64,000 nucleotides of DNA from Adiantum capillus-veneris (Eukaryota > Streptophyta > Polypodiopsida > Polypodiales > Pteridaceae): NCBI GenBank assembly GCA_014529385.2, contig CM043962.1, forward strand, positions 45,947,598-46,011,597, written 5' to 3'. The translations under genes were made by a program, and so were the position numbers. The notes under the pieces were generated by a model that was not told the DNA's origin, made no database searches, and worked only from the letters and a program-made list of their open reading frames with translations. The number at the start of each line of letters is the position of its first letter. Positions within the stretch are counted from its first letter, which is position 1. Below, one piece after another: positions 49,272 to 60,529 of this stretch.

Positions 49272-50387
49272 TTACGGATGATATAACCTATAACCTTTGC
49301 TTTCAGCACTATACCCAACAAAAATACATTTGACAGCCTTATCATCCAATTTTTTGCGTTGTGTTTGTGGCACCAAAGCATGTGCCAAACAGCCAAAAAC
49401 ATGCATGTGCTCAATAGAAGGCTTTCTATCATGCCATGCTTCATATGGAGTAATAGACTGCAAATCTTTCGTAGGACACCTGTTAAGTACATAACTGGCA
49501 CACATGATGGCCTCAAGCCAAAAAGAATGCGGCAAAGCTTGAGTTTTGACCATACATTGTGCCATTTCCATCAGTGACCTGTTTTTCCTCTCAGCAACAG
49601 CATTTTGCTAAGGTGTATAAGGCATTGTACATTGGTGTTTTATCCCACGACTAACCAGAAATGCATTGAATTCATGAGACATATACTCCCCCCCTCGATC
49701 AGAACGGAGGGTGCCCATAGTACATTTCGAGACATTTTCAGCCATAGCCAGAAATTGTTTGAAGCACATAAAAACTTCGGACTTCGCTTTAAGCGAAAAT
49801 ACCCATGCATGCCTGGAGTAATCATCAATGAAAGTCACGAAGTAAAGGTAATTGCCCAAGGACGAAGTTTGCATGGGCCCACAAACATCACTATGCACAA
49901 GCTGCAACCTGCATGTGGCCCGAACTGAACCATCCTATGGAAACTTAGAACATTGCATCTTACCCAAAATACAGCCTTCACAAACATGTTTGACAGGTGC
50001 TTCAAGAGGCGGCAAAGAAGCAAGCATATCAGATTTCTGCAAACGCAGCAAAGTGGAAAAATTCAGATGACCAAAACGTGTATGCCAAAGTTTTGCATCT
50101 GAAATAGCCCTTGAATCTGCAACAGCATTTGGAAAATTTTGTCCACACTTGTCATAAAAAGTTAGCTTATACATCCCACGGCACAAAAGGCCAGATGCAA
50201 CAATTTCATCACCAAAACTGAGATCATGAACTGTACATCTGTCATCCACAAATTTGACTACAAGTCCAATTCTAGCAAGTGCAGATATAGACAAGAGATT
50301 CTTCTTGATCCCAGGTACATAAAATGCATCAATAAGTGTGAAGGAACTACCATTTGCACAGCAGTAAGCACAATCTTTCCAACTCAC
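49272..50387 (-). pseudogene. pol: K1 integrase
   Basis: Pre-integrase zinc domain LWHTRFGHLNFSTLLRLQKS with CEGCILGKM. Core: HSDVCGPM (Asp), TLRSDRGGEYMSHEF (Asp), AVAERKNRSLMEMA (Glu), then FWLEAIMCASYVLNRCPTK and CIFVGYSAESKGYRLYHP. The catalytic triad is present; one TAG before QNAVAERK (about 49608) breaks the frame, probably a former CAG. A frame change also lies near 49930. Confidence 0.9.
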
Positions 50388-51595
50388 TGAACCGGATAAG
50401 AGGCATTGTTGGCACAGGTGACTGAATTCCCATGAGGGACAGACTCGAGAGAGGTAAACAATTCACGATGTGAGGTAATGTGCTTTGTAGCACCACTGTC
50501 GAAATACCACACATGTGAATCTGTAGCAACAACTGACAAGCATGCATCATGGACAGCATGATTGTAAGTGAACTCTGCGCTAAAATCCCATTCTGCATCA
50601 ACATCGGCAACACAGTCTCCTTTCACAGAAGACTCGACAATGGTTGCATTTGTAGTGGAACCAGCATTTGCAGTGGAACCACCGTCTTTCTTCTTAGCCT
50701 CTTTGTCCTTCAACTTAGGACACGACTTGATCAAATGATCATTAGCTTTACAATAATGGCAACGGATATTCTTTTTGCCCTTATCACCAGAATTGCCAGA
50801 CGAAGTGCTGCCAGCAGAAGCATTGGGAACAGAAGTTTTGCCACTCGCAGCAGAACCATAAGAAGTGGTTTCATTGTTGTTACCACCCTTTCTTTGAGAA
50901 GCAATAAAAGCATGTTCAATTGCACGCTGTCTAGTCCTGTTTTTTCTGGAAAGTGACTCTTGCAACAGCAATGTGCATAATGCATCAAACTTGACAACTT
51001 CTAGATTTCCTTGGGTCATAAGTCTCCAAGTACTAGCCAAAGTCTGGTAAGAATCTGGTAAGGCATCAAGAACAGTCTGCACAAGGGAACTGTCTGAAAT
51101 GACTTCACCTGCAAAAAGCTGCTCATTGATATCCTTGACACTAGCAGGGAAAGTGTCCATATCATCTTCCTCATGCATAATCTTCGACTTCAGCTCTTTA
51201 CACAGCAAAGCAATTTTAGCCTCATTGCGACTTGCATAAAGACCAGCCAAAATATCCCAAGCGTGTCTTGCAGATTTTGTTGAACGGATGTGAGGAACAA
51301 TGGTGCACTTCACAGAAAACGCAATCAATGCATGAGTCTGCGCATCCTTAACATCCCAACGAGCTTGTTCTGCCATAGGAAAAACAACTCTAACAGCAGC
51401 AAGACCTGCAACATCCTCAACATCGCCTACATCCTCAGAACCAGGACATACATCAATGCCCTGCACAATGTTCCAGACACCCTTTGACACAAGAACATGT
51501 TGCATCATATAACCCCACATAGGGCACTTGTCCCCATCCAACCTGTCCTCAACAGCAAACATCTTGAACACATCTGTGTTGTTGTTGGCAACCAT
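50384..51595 (-). CDS. gag: K1 Gag with zinc knuckle and protease active site
   Basis: ATG at 51595 in an ACCATGG context (MVANNNTDVFKMFAVEDRLD). Copia Gag (UBN2-like) motifs: WDILAGLYASRNEAKIALLC, then DALPDSYQTLASTW. Zinc knuckle CHYCKANDHLIKSC is intact. The protease active site WYFDSGATKHIT lies near the end. About 400 codons are uninterrupted to a stop at 50384. The reading frame continues upstream to 51733 but starts there in probable leader, so 51595 is preferred. Confidence 0.85.
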   Translation of the reverse strand: MVANNNTDVFKMFAVEDRLDGDKCPMWGYMMQHVLVSKGVWNIVQGIDVCPGSEDVGDVEDVAGLAAVRVVFPMAEQARWDVKDAQTHALIAFSVKCTIVPHIRSTKSARHAWDILAGLYASRNEAKIALLCKELKSKIMHEEDDMDTFPASVKDINEQLFAGEVISDSSLVQTVLDALPDSYQTLASTWRLMTQGNLEVVKFDALCTLLLQESLSRKNRTRQRAIEHAFIASQRKGGNNNETTSYGSAASGKTSVPNASAGSTSSGNSGDKGKKNIRCHYCKANDHLIKSCPKLKDKEAKKKDGGSTANAGSTTNATIVESSVKGDCVADVDAEWDFSAEFTYNHAVHDACLSVVATDSHVWYFDSGATKHITSHRELFTSLESVPHGNSVTCANNASYPVQ

Positions 51596-52090
51596 GGTAA
51601 ATGCTGCACCTGATGTGAGAATTGCCCAAAAATAGGAGAAACAGAGCGGGAAAACACGTGTTATATATAACAAACCGTAGAAGACTATAAGGCACCTGTT
51701 ATGCAGAAAATGGCACTTACAGAAATTCTGCACAAATGACGAAATAGCCTATGCAATACTGCCTGTAGTGGAAATGGAGGCCGAAATGAGCCCGAATAAA
51801 AAATCTGAGCAGACTAATCTCTATGAGCTATCCCGAAATTTTTGTCGACCTGCGAACGCTTGCCAAAGCTCACTGAAATCGAAGAAAGTGAGCAGGCGTG
51901 TACTAGAGCTGCTGACATCATGTTAGTACACAAATCACCCGTGACGCACATTTAATCCGCAAGGTGCTCAAAACAAATGTTTCTATGCTCGCTGGATCCA
52001 TGTTATTTGGCAAGTAGCAAGTACTGCTCATGTTGTGCCCATCTCAATGCCCACGGGCCATATGAACCCCATCGTCATGCACATGGAGGA

Positions 52091-52207
52091 ATAATAAGCC
52101 GTTCTGTGGCATCGTGTGCCACGGAGCAACTTTTGGAAGTTTGATCGAGTCAAACTACCAAAAGTCGCTTAGTGGCGCACGGGGCTGCGGAACAGCTTGT
52201 TATTATT
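52091..52207. mobile_element. Short foldback MITE-like element
   Basis: About 117 bp, nearly all an imperfect inverted repeat centred on GATCGAGTC (52144-52152). The left arm ATAATAAG..CCGTTCTGTGG...GCAACTTTTGG pairs with the right arm CCAAAAGTCGC...GCGGAACAGCTTGTTATTAT. No coding. Target-site duplication unclear. Confidence 0.65.
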
Positions 52208-54096
52208 ATGGATAAGAGATATGTACATTTATTACTCAAGTGCTCATTACGAGCTATGGTCATTTATGCCGGTCAGCCAATGTGTATTCATTTTTTAGCA
52301 TTAAAGAATTTATAAATAAATTGCTCAGGTTGCTACATAGCCCTTTGATAGCAAGAAGCAACATATCTATCATTAATATGAAGATTTCTATGGAATTATG
52401 TCAAAAATTATATCATAAATGTGTAGCTTTTTAGAGAAGAATAGAGGATAAAGGATTTTTTACAAGAACTAGATGAATAGCGCATGCCTAGTGGCTAGTG
52501 TCGTAAGAAACATTGCCAAGAGACAAAATCGGGAAGAACAACAAGAAGATGGAATAAAAGGCTTAAAAGACCCTCGTAGATTATTCCCCTACCTTCATAG
52601 GTAGGAGAGGAAGCATACTTCATTCTATTTTCTTAACTCTTATTTAATTTTTGAATTTTTTCTCCAATTCTCTCTCTTTCGCATGGGAACTTGCCCCACG
52701 ATGGGGGGACCAGAGAGCAACAAAAGGGGTGTGAACATAAAGCTAAGTTGAAGAAAACGCAACAGAAGTACAACATGATAACAAGCAGGCTTGCAGAAAT
52801 GTGTCATCGTCGGCACAAGTGCCTGACGTGGGCCAACAACATTGACATGCATTGTCCCTACACCACTCCCAATCTCCAACCCCACCACCTCCAAGCAGTC
52901 GCACTCCTCTGTCGTGCAGCAACCCGTTAAACAACACCCAGCATGATCAACATGGAGACGTTTGGGCATGCATGAGGTGGATTTAGTTAAACAATCTCTC
53001 TCTCTCTCTATCCCTCACTCTCCAACCATGTGGCCGGTCATTTCCTGTAGCATGTTCACCAACAACTCTTTCTCTTTATCCCTCTCGTTCACCTATCAGG
53101 CATGCAGACCATCTCTCTCTCTCTCTCTCTCTCTCGACTAGTTGCCAAAATGCTCTTTTTGTTATGTACACACATGCACAAGAGCACATGTATCCAATCT
53201 AGTTGTTTCTCTCTCTCCCCTACTCGTCTGCAAAACGGACGTTCTCTCTCTCTCTCTCTTAGTTGCAGCCACCCCCTTTTTTCACGGCCAGCACTTTCCT
53301 CTCGCTCTCAGCCAGTAGACAAACTCTTCCTCCTCCATACTCTAAATCGCGCCCGCCAACCTCAACAAGCACATGTTGTTTTGTGGCGGAAATTGACTGG
53401 TACCCCATGCAGATGAGCAGATAAAGACGCCAGTCAACTCACAAACCAACTCTTTCTCTTTCTCTCTCTCTCTCTCTCCCACAGAAAGACATAGCCCTCA
53501 ATATTGTGTGTTGCACCTCATCTAGCTTATCTCAGAAGCTTTGTCTGCACAAAACTTGAATTAAAACTCTTAACAGAAAGATCAAAACTCTCAACTCGAA
53601 GAAGAAGAGAAATGGTAACCGATGACCCATTTTTAGTGAGATGGGGCCTTCATGACTTTCTTGAGGGTTACTCCGATTATTCTAGTTCAATAGTTGGCAG
53701 AACAAGCATTCAAACCAACACCCACACATGCACAGAGTATTGCAAGAGGAATTGTCTGACGAGGGGTCTGAAAGAGCACAAGACGAGTGGGCAGGACCCT
53801 TTGCAGATATATGGTCAGCTGAAGGGGCAACCCAAAATGACTATGATCCAACATTGAATTGCGATAATGATACCCAATAGTGAGGGTGTTTTGGAGATTT
53901 CAAATGATTTTTCTACTTATGCTGGCAAAGTCAAAAAAACAGAGGTGAACGTTGTCGTGCTGTGGCACGTGCATAGTGGGAACGGAAGCTAAGCCCTACA
54001 ATATTATGGATTTTATGTGTATGTCTTAAGTGTGCATAAGTATATGTATTTTCTATTTAGCATGCAAAAAGTAGTCGAAGTCTGATGTGTCACTCT
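52208..54096. other. Unassigned stretch with CT microsatellites
   Basis: No recognisable gene. (CT)n runs at about 52997, 53110-53133, 53243 and 53457-53478. A few open frames of 100 codons or so in the CT-rich part look compositional. K1's 5' LTR may lie partly in 51600-52090 but cannot be delimited. Confidence 0.4.
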
Positions 54097-55228
54097 TGTT
54101 GGGAATGGGCTTCGTCCTATGATCCCAGGCTTCTTTGTGAACCTCTTCTTGGAGCCATGATGAAATGAGCCTATAAAACATACCTCCTATCTACTAGGCA
54201 TCGTAGGTGGCATATGACATGTGTAGCATGGCCAAAAGTGGCCTTAGTCATAGTATACCGCATGAGGTGTCATTCTACACATAGTAGGTGCACTTTGGAG
54301 TGATTATGGTCTTAGTCATAGTATACCCCATGAGGTGTCATTCTACACATAGTAGGTGCACTTTGGAGTGATTATGGACCTAGAAAAATCCCTTAGAAAA
54401 GTGGTTACGAGTTTGTTTGATGTCATCCATGATGTATGCCAAGATCCCTTTCAACTTTTTATGAAGATACTTTATAGACATGTTTCCACCATATCTCAAC
54501 AACTCTTGGAGGCTTAACCCTTGACATGTGACGGCAAGGAGAAGATACTTGGAGAAAGATCTAGAACAAACTCTAGATATTTCTTAAAGAGAAAGATCTA
54601 GAAACTTTGAAGATAATTTCAAGAGATTTTGAAAAGATAGACACTTGTCACACAAATCCCTTGGATATTTCTAAGCAAATATCTTCGTCAAGGGGCAACT
54701 TCACCTATAAAAAGAGCCTCTTGTCCCTCACTTGGACATCAAGCAATCAAGCGCTCAAGCAATCCCCATAATCAAACCACTCTATCAAACCATGACCCAA
54801 CCTCCTAGCCGTCTCCTTGAGTGAAACTTTCTCTCAATTTCAGCCCAACATATCTTAAGCTTGCTACTTCATGCCTCAAGCCTTTTATCTCCTCACTTGT
54901 AATACTCATACACTCTATGCAACCTTCTTTCATCAATAAAGACGCATTGTTGGTGGCTCGCAAACGGTGTTGGGTATTACTACTCATCTTCTACTTCATC
55001 AAGTTGGCTACAAGACCACAAAGTCTTGAGGTGTGCTTCACTTCTTTGGCTTGAGCTTGTGTGGGTCTTTGTGTTTTGGTTGTCTCTCTTATCTCTTTCC
55101 TCCATTGTTGGACTGCTTTCTAAACTTTCTTAGATGAATAATCCCAATGGTGTAACCTTTCAACCCTTCCACTTTGTGCAAAATATTAGGATTAATGTTT
55201 GTATTAGCCATAAAATCCACTTCCAACA
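54097..55228 (+). repeat. P3 probable 5' LTR
   Basis: Starts TGTTGG and ends CCAACA (inverted ends), 1132 bp. A TATA-like CTATAAAAAG lies at about 54701 and an AATAAAG poly-A signal near 54944, in the expected U3-R-U5 order. Flanking 5-mers (ACTCT, GAGAA) do not match, so it is not a simple solo LTR. A 68-bp tandem duplication (54243-54378) lies in U3. The 3' partner is outside the window. Confidence 0.55.
54243..54378. repeat. 68-bp tandem duplication in P3 LTR
   Basis: CTTAGTCATAGTATACC starts copies at 54243 and 54311; they differ at one base near the start. Confidence 0.93.
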
Positions 55229-55828
55229 GAGAATTGTGTTACTCTTTGGCTGGAAAAATTGTGAGAAGTTCTTCTTTCTCCACGTCCTCTTTTTTTTCCC
55301 CTACTAGACTACTCTAATTCTTTTGATGTGCACATATTTATTCTCCTCTAGGGGTTGAGTCTTGCTTTCTTAATATTACTATGAACCAAGAAGACTTGTA
55401 CACACGGCTCACTCTTATCACTAGGCAAAACATCTACATCTTTGGAACCAGTTACAGTTTCAAAGAACCATTTGCAGTCTATTTGGAGCACAACGACTTG
55501 CTGCTAAAAATGCATCAGTGAACCCTTTCATCTTACCTTCGATTAGATACGATCAAAGCCTTGATGTTTTCATCTTTGTTTTGTTTTGAGGGTTTCATGT
55601 GTGCGTATGTGTGTGTCTGCGTGTAAGATTCCAATGGCTACACAATGTATTTTCTACAAACACTAAGCTTGCTTAAGTGAAAGCCTTCACAGTCTCCCCC
55701 ACAAACCCTCACAGCTAGAGGCCGGCGCCTTCCTGGCAAGACCGCCAACTCTTTGACACACTTTCTGGTGAACCCGACGCGAAGTTTGTCATGGTGAGTT
55801 AGTGGGGATATGCAAGCTACTACAACCA
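55229..55828 (+). other. P3 leader
   Basis: Non-coding between LTR and gag. No convincing primer binding site is seen right after 55228. Confidence 0.4.
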
Positions 55829-57250
55829 TGGGTGATCATCATCCGTAGCAACAAGGTATGCCTTTTGATCCCGCTACAATGCAAATGTTTCAAGCATTTT
55901 CCTTGTTTATGCAACAACAGCATGCTACAGAAAGACGAGAAGTGTCAGCAACCAAAGCTATTCAAGCAGTGGTGCACAAAATGGATCAATTTAATGGGAA
56001 AGATGTGAGAAAGTATCTTCGTGGCTATGTAAAGGAGATGGAGTTGCATCATGTGCCAGAAGATGAGATGCTCCAAAGCTGTGATCTTGTTGTGACTCCT
56101 GAGATTAGAGAGCATGTGAGAGGAATCAAGAATGAGCATGGAAGAAATTGGGAGGAGTTCAAGCTAGCGATGAAGGAGGAGTATTTCATGGAGGACTCTG
56201 AGAGAATAACAAAAAGAAATTTCCTGGAGTGGGTAGCCAAGCCAAAGGAGGGGCTCTCTCCAAAAGAGCTACTCAGGGAGTTTGAGCGACGACATGCTCA
56301 ACTCACAAGGACAAATAAGGCCACACTCGACTCGGAAAAGACAGAGCTCTTCTTACAAGCAACAGGAAAGGAGCTCCAGGAGCAATTGAAGCTACTTCTT
56401 GAGGACAAAGATGCTGAGCAGGGACTCAAGACAGATTGGAACGAAGTTGAAGCTGCTGGTTCATTACTTGCCAAGCGCAAAAGGAGATATGATAAGATGG
56501 TTGTTGGTAGTGCACCATCTACCTCCACAGATTCTGAAAAGATGTTAAAGCCTCTTCCTTTATACTTCCAAAAGTTGATGATGCTGTAATAGATGAGATT
56601 GTGAAAGGCATGATGGATTTAAAAGTAAAACTCACAAAGCTTGAAGAGAAGGGGCAACCATTGGCACCATCTTCGAGGCAAAAACAACAACCTAAAGAAT
56701 GTTTTGTTCATAGATGCATATGGTGTGACAGCACAGAGCATGCTCGGAGAGAATGTGACGGCTTCAATGAAGCTTTGAGAAAAGATCTTGTCTTCTTCAA
56801 GGATGGGAAGATTCACGTAAGAGAGACAGTTTTACCCTTAAGGACTAACTTTGGCAAAGGAGGAATGCAGATTCTAGTAGAGGATATGGCCACTAGCCAT
56901 GCCATCTCTGCATCCGAGGCATCTACTTATACAGTCAAGATTGAACCATTGAGGAGTTTTGAAGAAAATGGTAAGTTGTCGCCAAGTGCTATGGAGCCAG
57001 CAAGGAAAGGGAAGATAACAAGAGAAGTCCTACATGAAGCAGGTGACTGTATCCGTCTGGAAACAAGATGGAAGGACCCTATGGACTCCTTGTTAGTGCA
57101 TGCCTATATTGCAAAACGTCAAAACAACGAAGTGTTTGTGGAAAAAAAGTGCAGGCAAGAGAGTGGTGACAAAGGACCATCAAAAAGAATTACTAGAAGA
57201 AGCGACACAATACCTCCTTGAGTGCCCCCGACACAAGAAGCACCCCCACC
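55829..57250 (+). pseudogene. gag: P3 gag
   Basis: A possible start ATG 55829 meets TAG after six codons (probably former CAG in a Gln run). The main frame 55858-56589 has FQAFSLFMQQQHATERREV, a capsid-like helical domain (YVKEMELHHVPEDEMLQSC, NWEEFKLAMKEEYF, REFERRHAQLTRTN). After a frameshift near 56545 the frame 56601-57221 holds the zinc knuckle CIWCDSTEHARREC (C-x2-C-x4-H-x4-C) and a basic tail. Confidence 0.82.
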
Positions 57251-57309
57251 TGAAGCGACTATGGAAGAAAGTACACTGGGAGGAGAAATGAGTCATCAAA
57301 AGGTAAGCC

Positions 57310-58165
57310 TAAAACTCCAACTTATAAGTTACAGTCTAATATTGAGGCTACTATAGACTTAAAGAAAGTTCTAGAAGAAAGGATTTTGAATAGCAAAATA
57401 GAGTTTAGCTTGGGGGAGGTCCTTGGCATAGCCAAGCGCGAGTTTCACGAGGAGATCATTGATATCATCAAGAGGAAGAGGCAAACTCTTGTTGACACCA
57501 TTCGCCCGCAATCTGGAGGAGAAAGCTTAAAGACACAGCTAATACAAGTGGAAGACAGAGAGCATGATGAGGATGTCGTAGGGTGCTACCATTCTTCTGG
57601 AAGAACAAAGTAGTACAATTTTCAAATGGAGATGAGGAGTACGAAGCCATTCCAAGAAGTCACTTTTCCAGGAATCATTGGGCAAGAGCTACGACAGAGA
57701 AAATGGTCAAGGTGGGTGATCTTGAAGAGCCATTTGTTGCCTTGATTGACCATGGCTGACCATGGCTCAGAAATAAACATAATGTCAAAAAGCTTATTCA
57801 ACAAATGCAAATTATCAATGGACACAGATCATGGCTGGATGGTTAAGGTAGCAAATAATTCATCAGGTGAGTTATATGCAGCTTGTCCAAGTGTGAAAGT
57901 GACTATTGGAGATGTAAAGGAAGAGCATAATTTCTTTGTACAGGACACATCTTCTTATGATCTCATCCTTGGACAACCCTACATTGTAGGGGTTAGAATG
58001 GAAACAAAGGTAATGGATGATGGTTCTGCTTATGCTAGGATACGAAGTAAAGATGGAAAATATGTTGTTCAATTTCTCACTGTCTGTCTGAATCATGAAA
58101 GAAATCGTGACAGTCGTCAAGAGCGCCCATGGCCCAGATTGAGTAAAGATTTTTATGATCATTGA
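57310..58165 (+). pseudogene. pol: P3 gag-protease linker and aspartic protease
   Basis: A linker with LGEVLGIAKREFHEEIIDII (57415-57475) precedes the protease. The active-site region ALIDHG is split by a 10-bp tandem duplication (TGACCATGGC at 57747-57756 and 57757-57766), which shifts the frame. After it, ADHGSEINIMSKSLFNKC and SSYDLILGQPYI (about 57950) follow the retropepsin pattern. The frame ends at 58165. Confidence 0.78.
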
Positions 58166-60130
58166 GAGAGAATGGGTTTTGGTCAGGTACCATTGTAGAG
58201 CGAGATTATGATGGTACAAAAAGGGAAAGGTTCTCACATAAGGAGGTTTTCTATACAAGTTTTGCAGGTCTAAGAGAATATGGATGTGTCTCTTTTCTAA
58301 AATGGGAGAACTTGAGTCGAGGTTTCCGCAAACATGTACATAGTCTACAAAAGGAGTGGAAAGAACATGGTATGCTAGGAAACAATGAAAACATAACAGG
58401 TCTGTTTGAGGAGTTTTCTTTTGTGGACACATTACAGGATCTGCAGTCTATAGTAGATTATCCTTTGCAGGACCAAAATGAGATAGTGAAAGTGTGCTCA
58501 CTTGAAATGTACAATGTGGTTGAGGCATTTCAAAGGGAACTGGAGGATAGGAAGCATAAACATGAAGTAAAGGTGGACACCAAGTACAAGATTGTGGCAA
58601 AGAAGGTAAAACCAGTGGCACTTCCTTTGCCAAAGGACTGCAAGGAAAAGCTAGAACACGCTTCTTTACAACCTAGTCTCAAAGATCAAAAAGGGGTTGG
58701 ACACACGTTTACAAAGGAGTCTCTAAAGCAATTCAAGATTGGGAATGAGGACTCCTTGACACAGGTTGAAAGGGAATGTTTTGAAGAGATGATCTCTAAA
58801 CATGGAAAAGCATTTGCATTTGAGCCACATGAGATAGGATGTGTAGATCCTACCATTGTTGCTCCTATGGTGATCTTTACCATCCCTCATGTACCTTGGA
58901 ACTTACTGCCAATACTAGTTCCAAAGGCTCACTTACCAAAGTTAAGTGAGAAGATCAAGATGGGTATTTTGGAGCCTTCATGTGCTCCATACTCAAACAG
59001 GTGGTTCACAGTACCAAAGAAGAATGGAGCTTTGCGCTTCATCCAAGATATGTAGCCGGTCAACAAAGTCACAATCAAGAATATGGGTACAGGGCCAATT
59101 GTGGATGAGTTTGTAGAAGCATTTGCAAGAAGGGCAATATATTCTATGGGAGATTTGTACTCAGGGTATGATCAGTTCCAACAAGCAATGGAAAGCAGGG
59201 ATCTGACTACCATGAGGACACCTTTGGGTTTGGTAAGGATGTGTACCTTACCACAGGGAGCAACCAATTTCGTTGCACATATGATGAATGGTATGAATAA
59301 GGTCTTACGTGACTTTATTCCCCAAGTAACTATGCCTTTTCTTGATGATGTTCCTATCAAAGGATGTGAAGTAAGTAATAAAGATGAAGCTTTGGATTCC
59401 AAGGGGTGCTGCAACTTTGTGGCACAACACATAGATGATTGTGACAAGATCCTATCCAGACTGAAAGAGGTGAACCTCACCCTCTCAGGACAAAAGTCTG
59501 TGTTTGGAGTGAAGGAGGTGTTGATTGTTGGGCACATGTGTGGTCCCAATGGGAGACGACCTTGTCTAGCAAAAATTGATGCAATTCAAAAGATGAAGGA
59601 GGTATGCATATTTGTGAGTGAATTTCGCAGATTTCTTGGTGCATGTGTGTTTTATGTTATATGGATTCCACATTATGCACATGTAGCAGATTTTTTGTAC
59701 TAGTTGTTAAGGAAAAATCAAAAGTTTCATTGGAGAGACACACAAGCAAGGGCTATAAGAAAGCTAAAGGATTTGCTACAACAAGCACCGACTTTAAGAA
59801 AGGTAAACTATGAGTGTGGAAAGCCAGTAATAGTGACAGTGGATACGAGTCCGACAGGAATTGGATGGGCAATAGGACAAGATGACAAAGAGGGACATAG
59901 GTATGTGGTATGGTTTGGAGCCAAGGTTCTAAGTACTCGACAAAGGAACTACCCATAGGTAAAACGGGAGTTATGATGGTTACAACACTAAAGTGGGAAA
60001 AGGAGTACTTGATTGGAGCATATGTGGTTGTGGAAACAGATTGTCTGCCACTCCTTGGAATGATTACAAGATGCTCAACACCAGACATAGCCATGCTAAG
60101 ATGGATTGCCTACATTAACAGTCCTTGAAT
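58162..60130 (+). pseudogene. pol: P3 reverse transcriptase and RNase H
   Basis: One frame from 58162 to 59958 with TAG stops at 59053, 59701 and 59956, each in a context where Gln is likely. RT: GILEPSCAPYSNRWFTVPKK, YSMGDLYSGYDQFQQAM, TPLGLVRMCTLPQGATNFV, catalytic TMPFLDDVPIKG, EFRRFLGACVFYVIWIPHYA. RNase H: VTVDTSPTGIGWAIGQ, then after a frameshift VVVETDCLPLLGMI near 60030. Confidence 0.87.
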
Positions 60131-60529
60131 CCTGAATTCAGGCATATTACAGGAAAAGAAAATCCGGTAGCGGATATTCTATCAAGGGCAAGGTATGAGG
60201 ATGAGTAAGACATGGTAGATGATAGTGAAGATGTACGCACAAGGTTCTACTCCATTAATCATGTTGAGCATAATGATGTTGGCACATCTAGTGCACTTGA
60301 GTTGTTTTTAGAAGATGGGTATGAAGGAGATTGGTTGCTTATTGGTCGTTATTTGAGTACTTTAACAAAATAGGGTGATTGGTCTGAGCATGAGTTTAAG
60401 AGGATACGCAGAAAAGAATATGGGTACTTTCTACAGGATGGTTACTTATGAAAACATCCAAAACAGAGGGGTGCTATACCACAAAGGGTAGTATGTAACA
60501 AACAGAGTCAACTAAAGCTCATGTAGGAG

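Larger units (their letters stand above)
37313..51733 (-). mobile_element. K1: copia retrotransposon, split by G1
   Basis: Minus strand, in copia order: gag and protease (51595-50384), integrase (50387-49272), N-terminal RT (49241-48690), then G1, then the rest of RT (38650-37840) and RNase H (to 37479), a purine tract AGGGGGGA (about 37408) and about 85 bp of probable 3' LTR starting TGTTACC (37401-37313). About 70 codons of RT are missing at the G1 junction. No matching 5' LTR is recognised beyond 51733. Confidence 0.88.

Noticed and set aside
53102-53857. Two 100-117 codon plus-strand frames as a host gene
   Set aside because: The first is Ser/Leu translation of CT-rich repeats; the second has no recognisable domain or supporting context.
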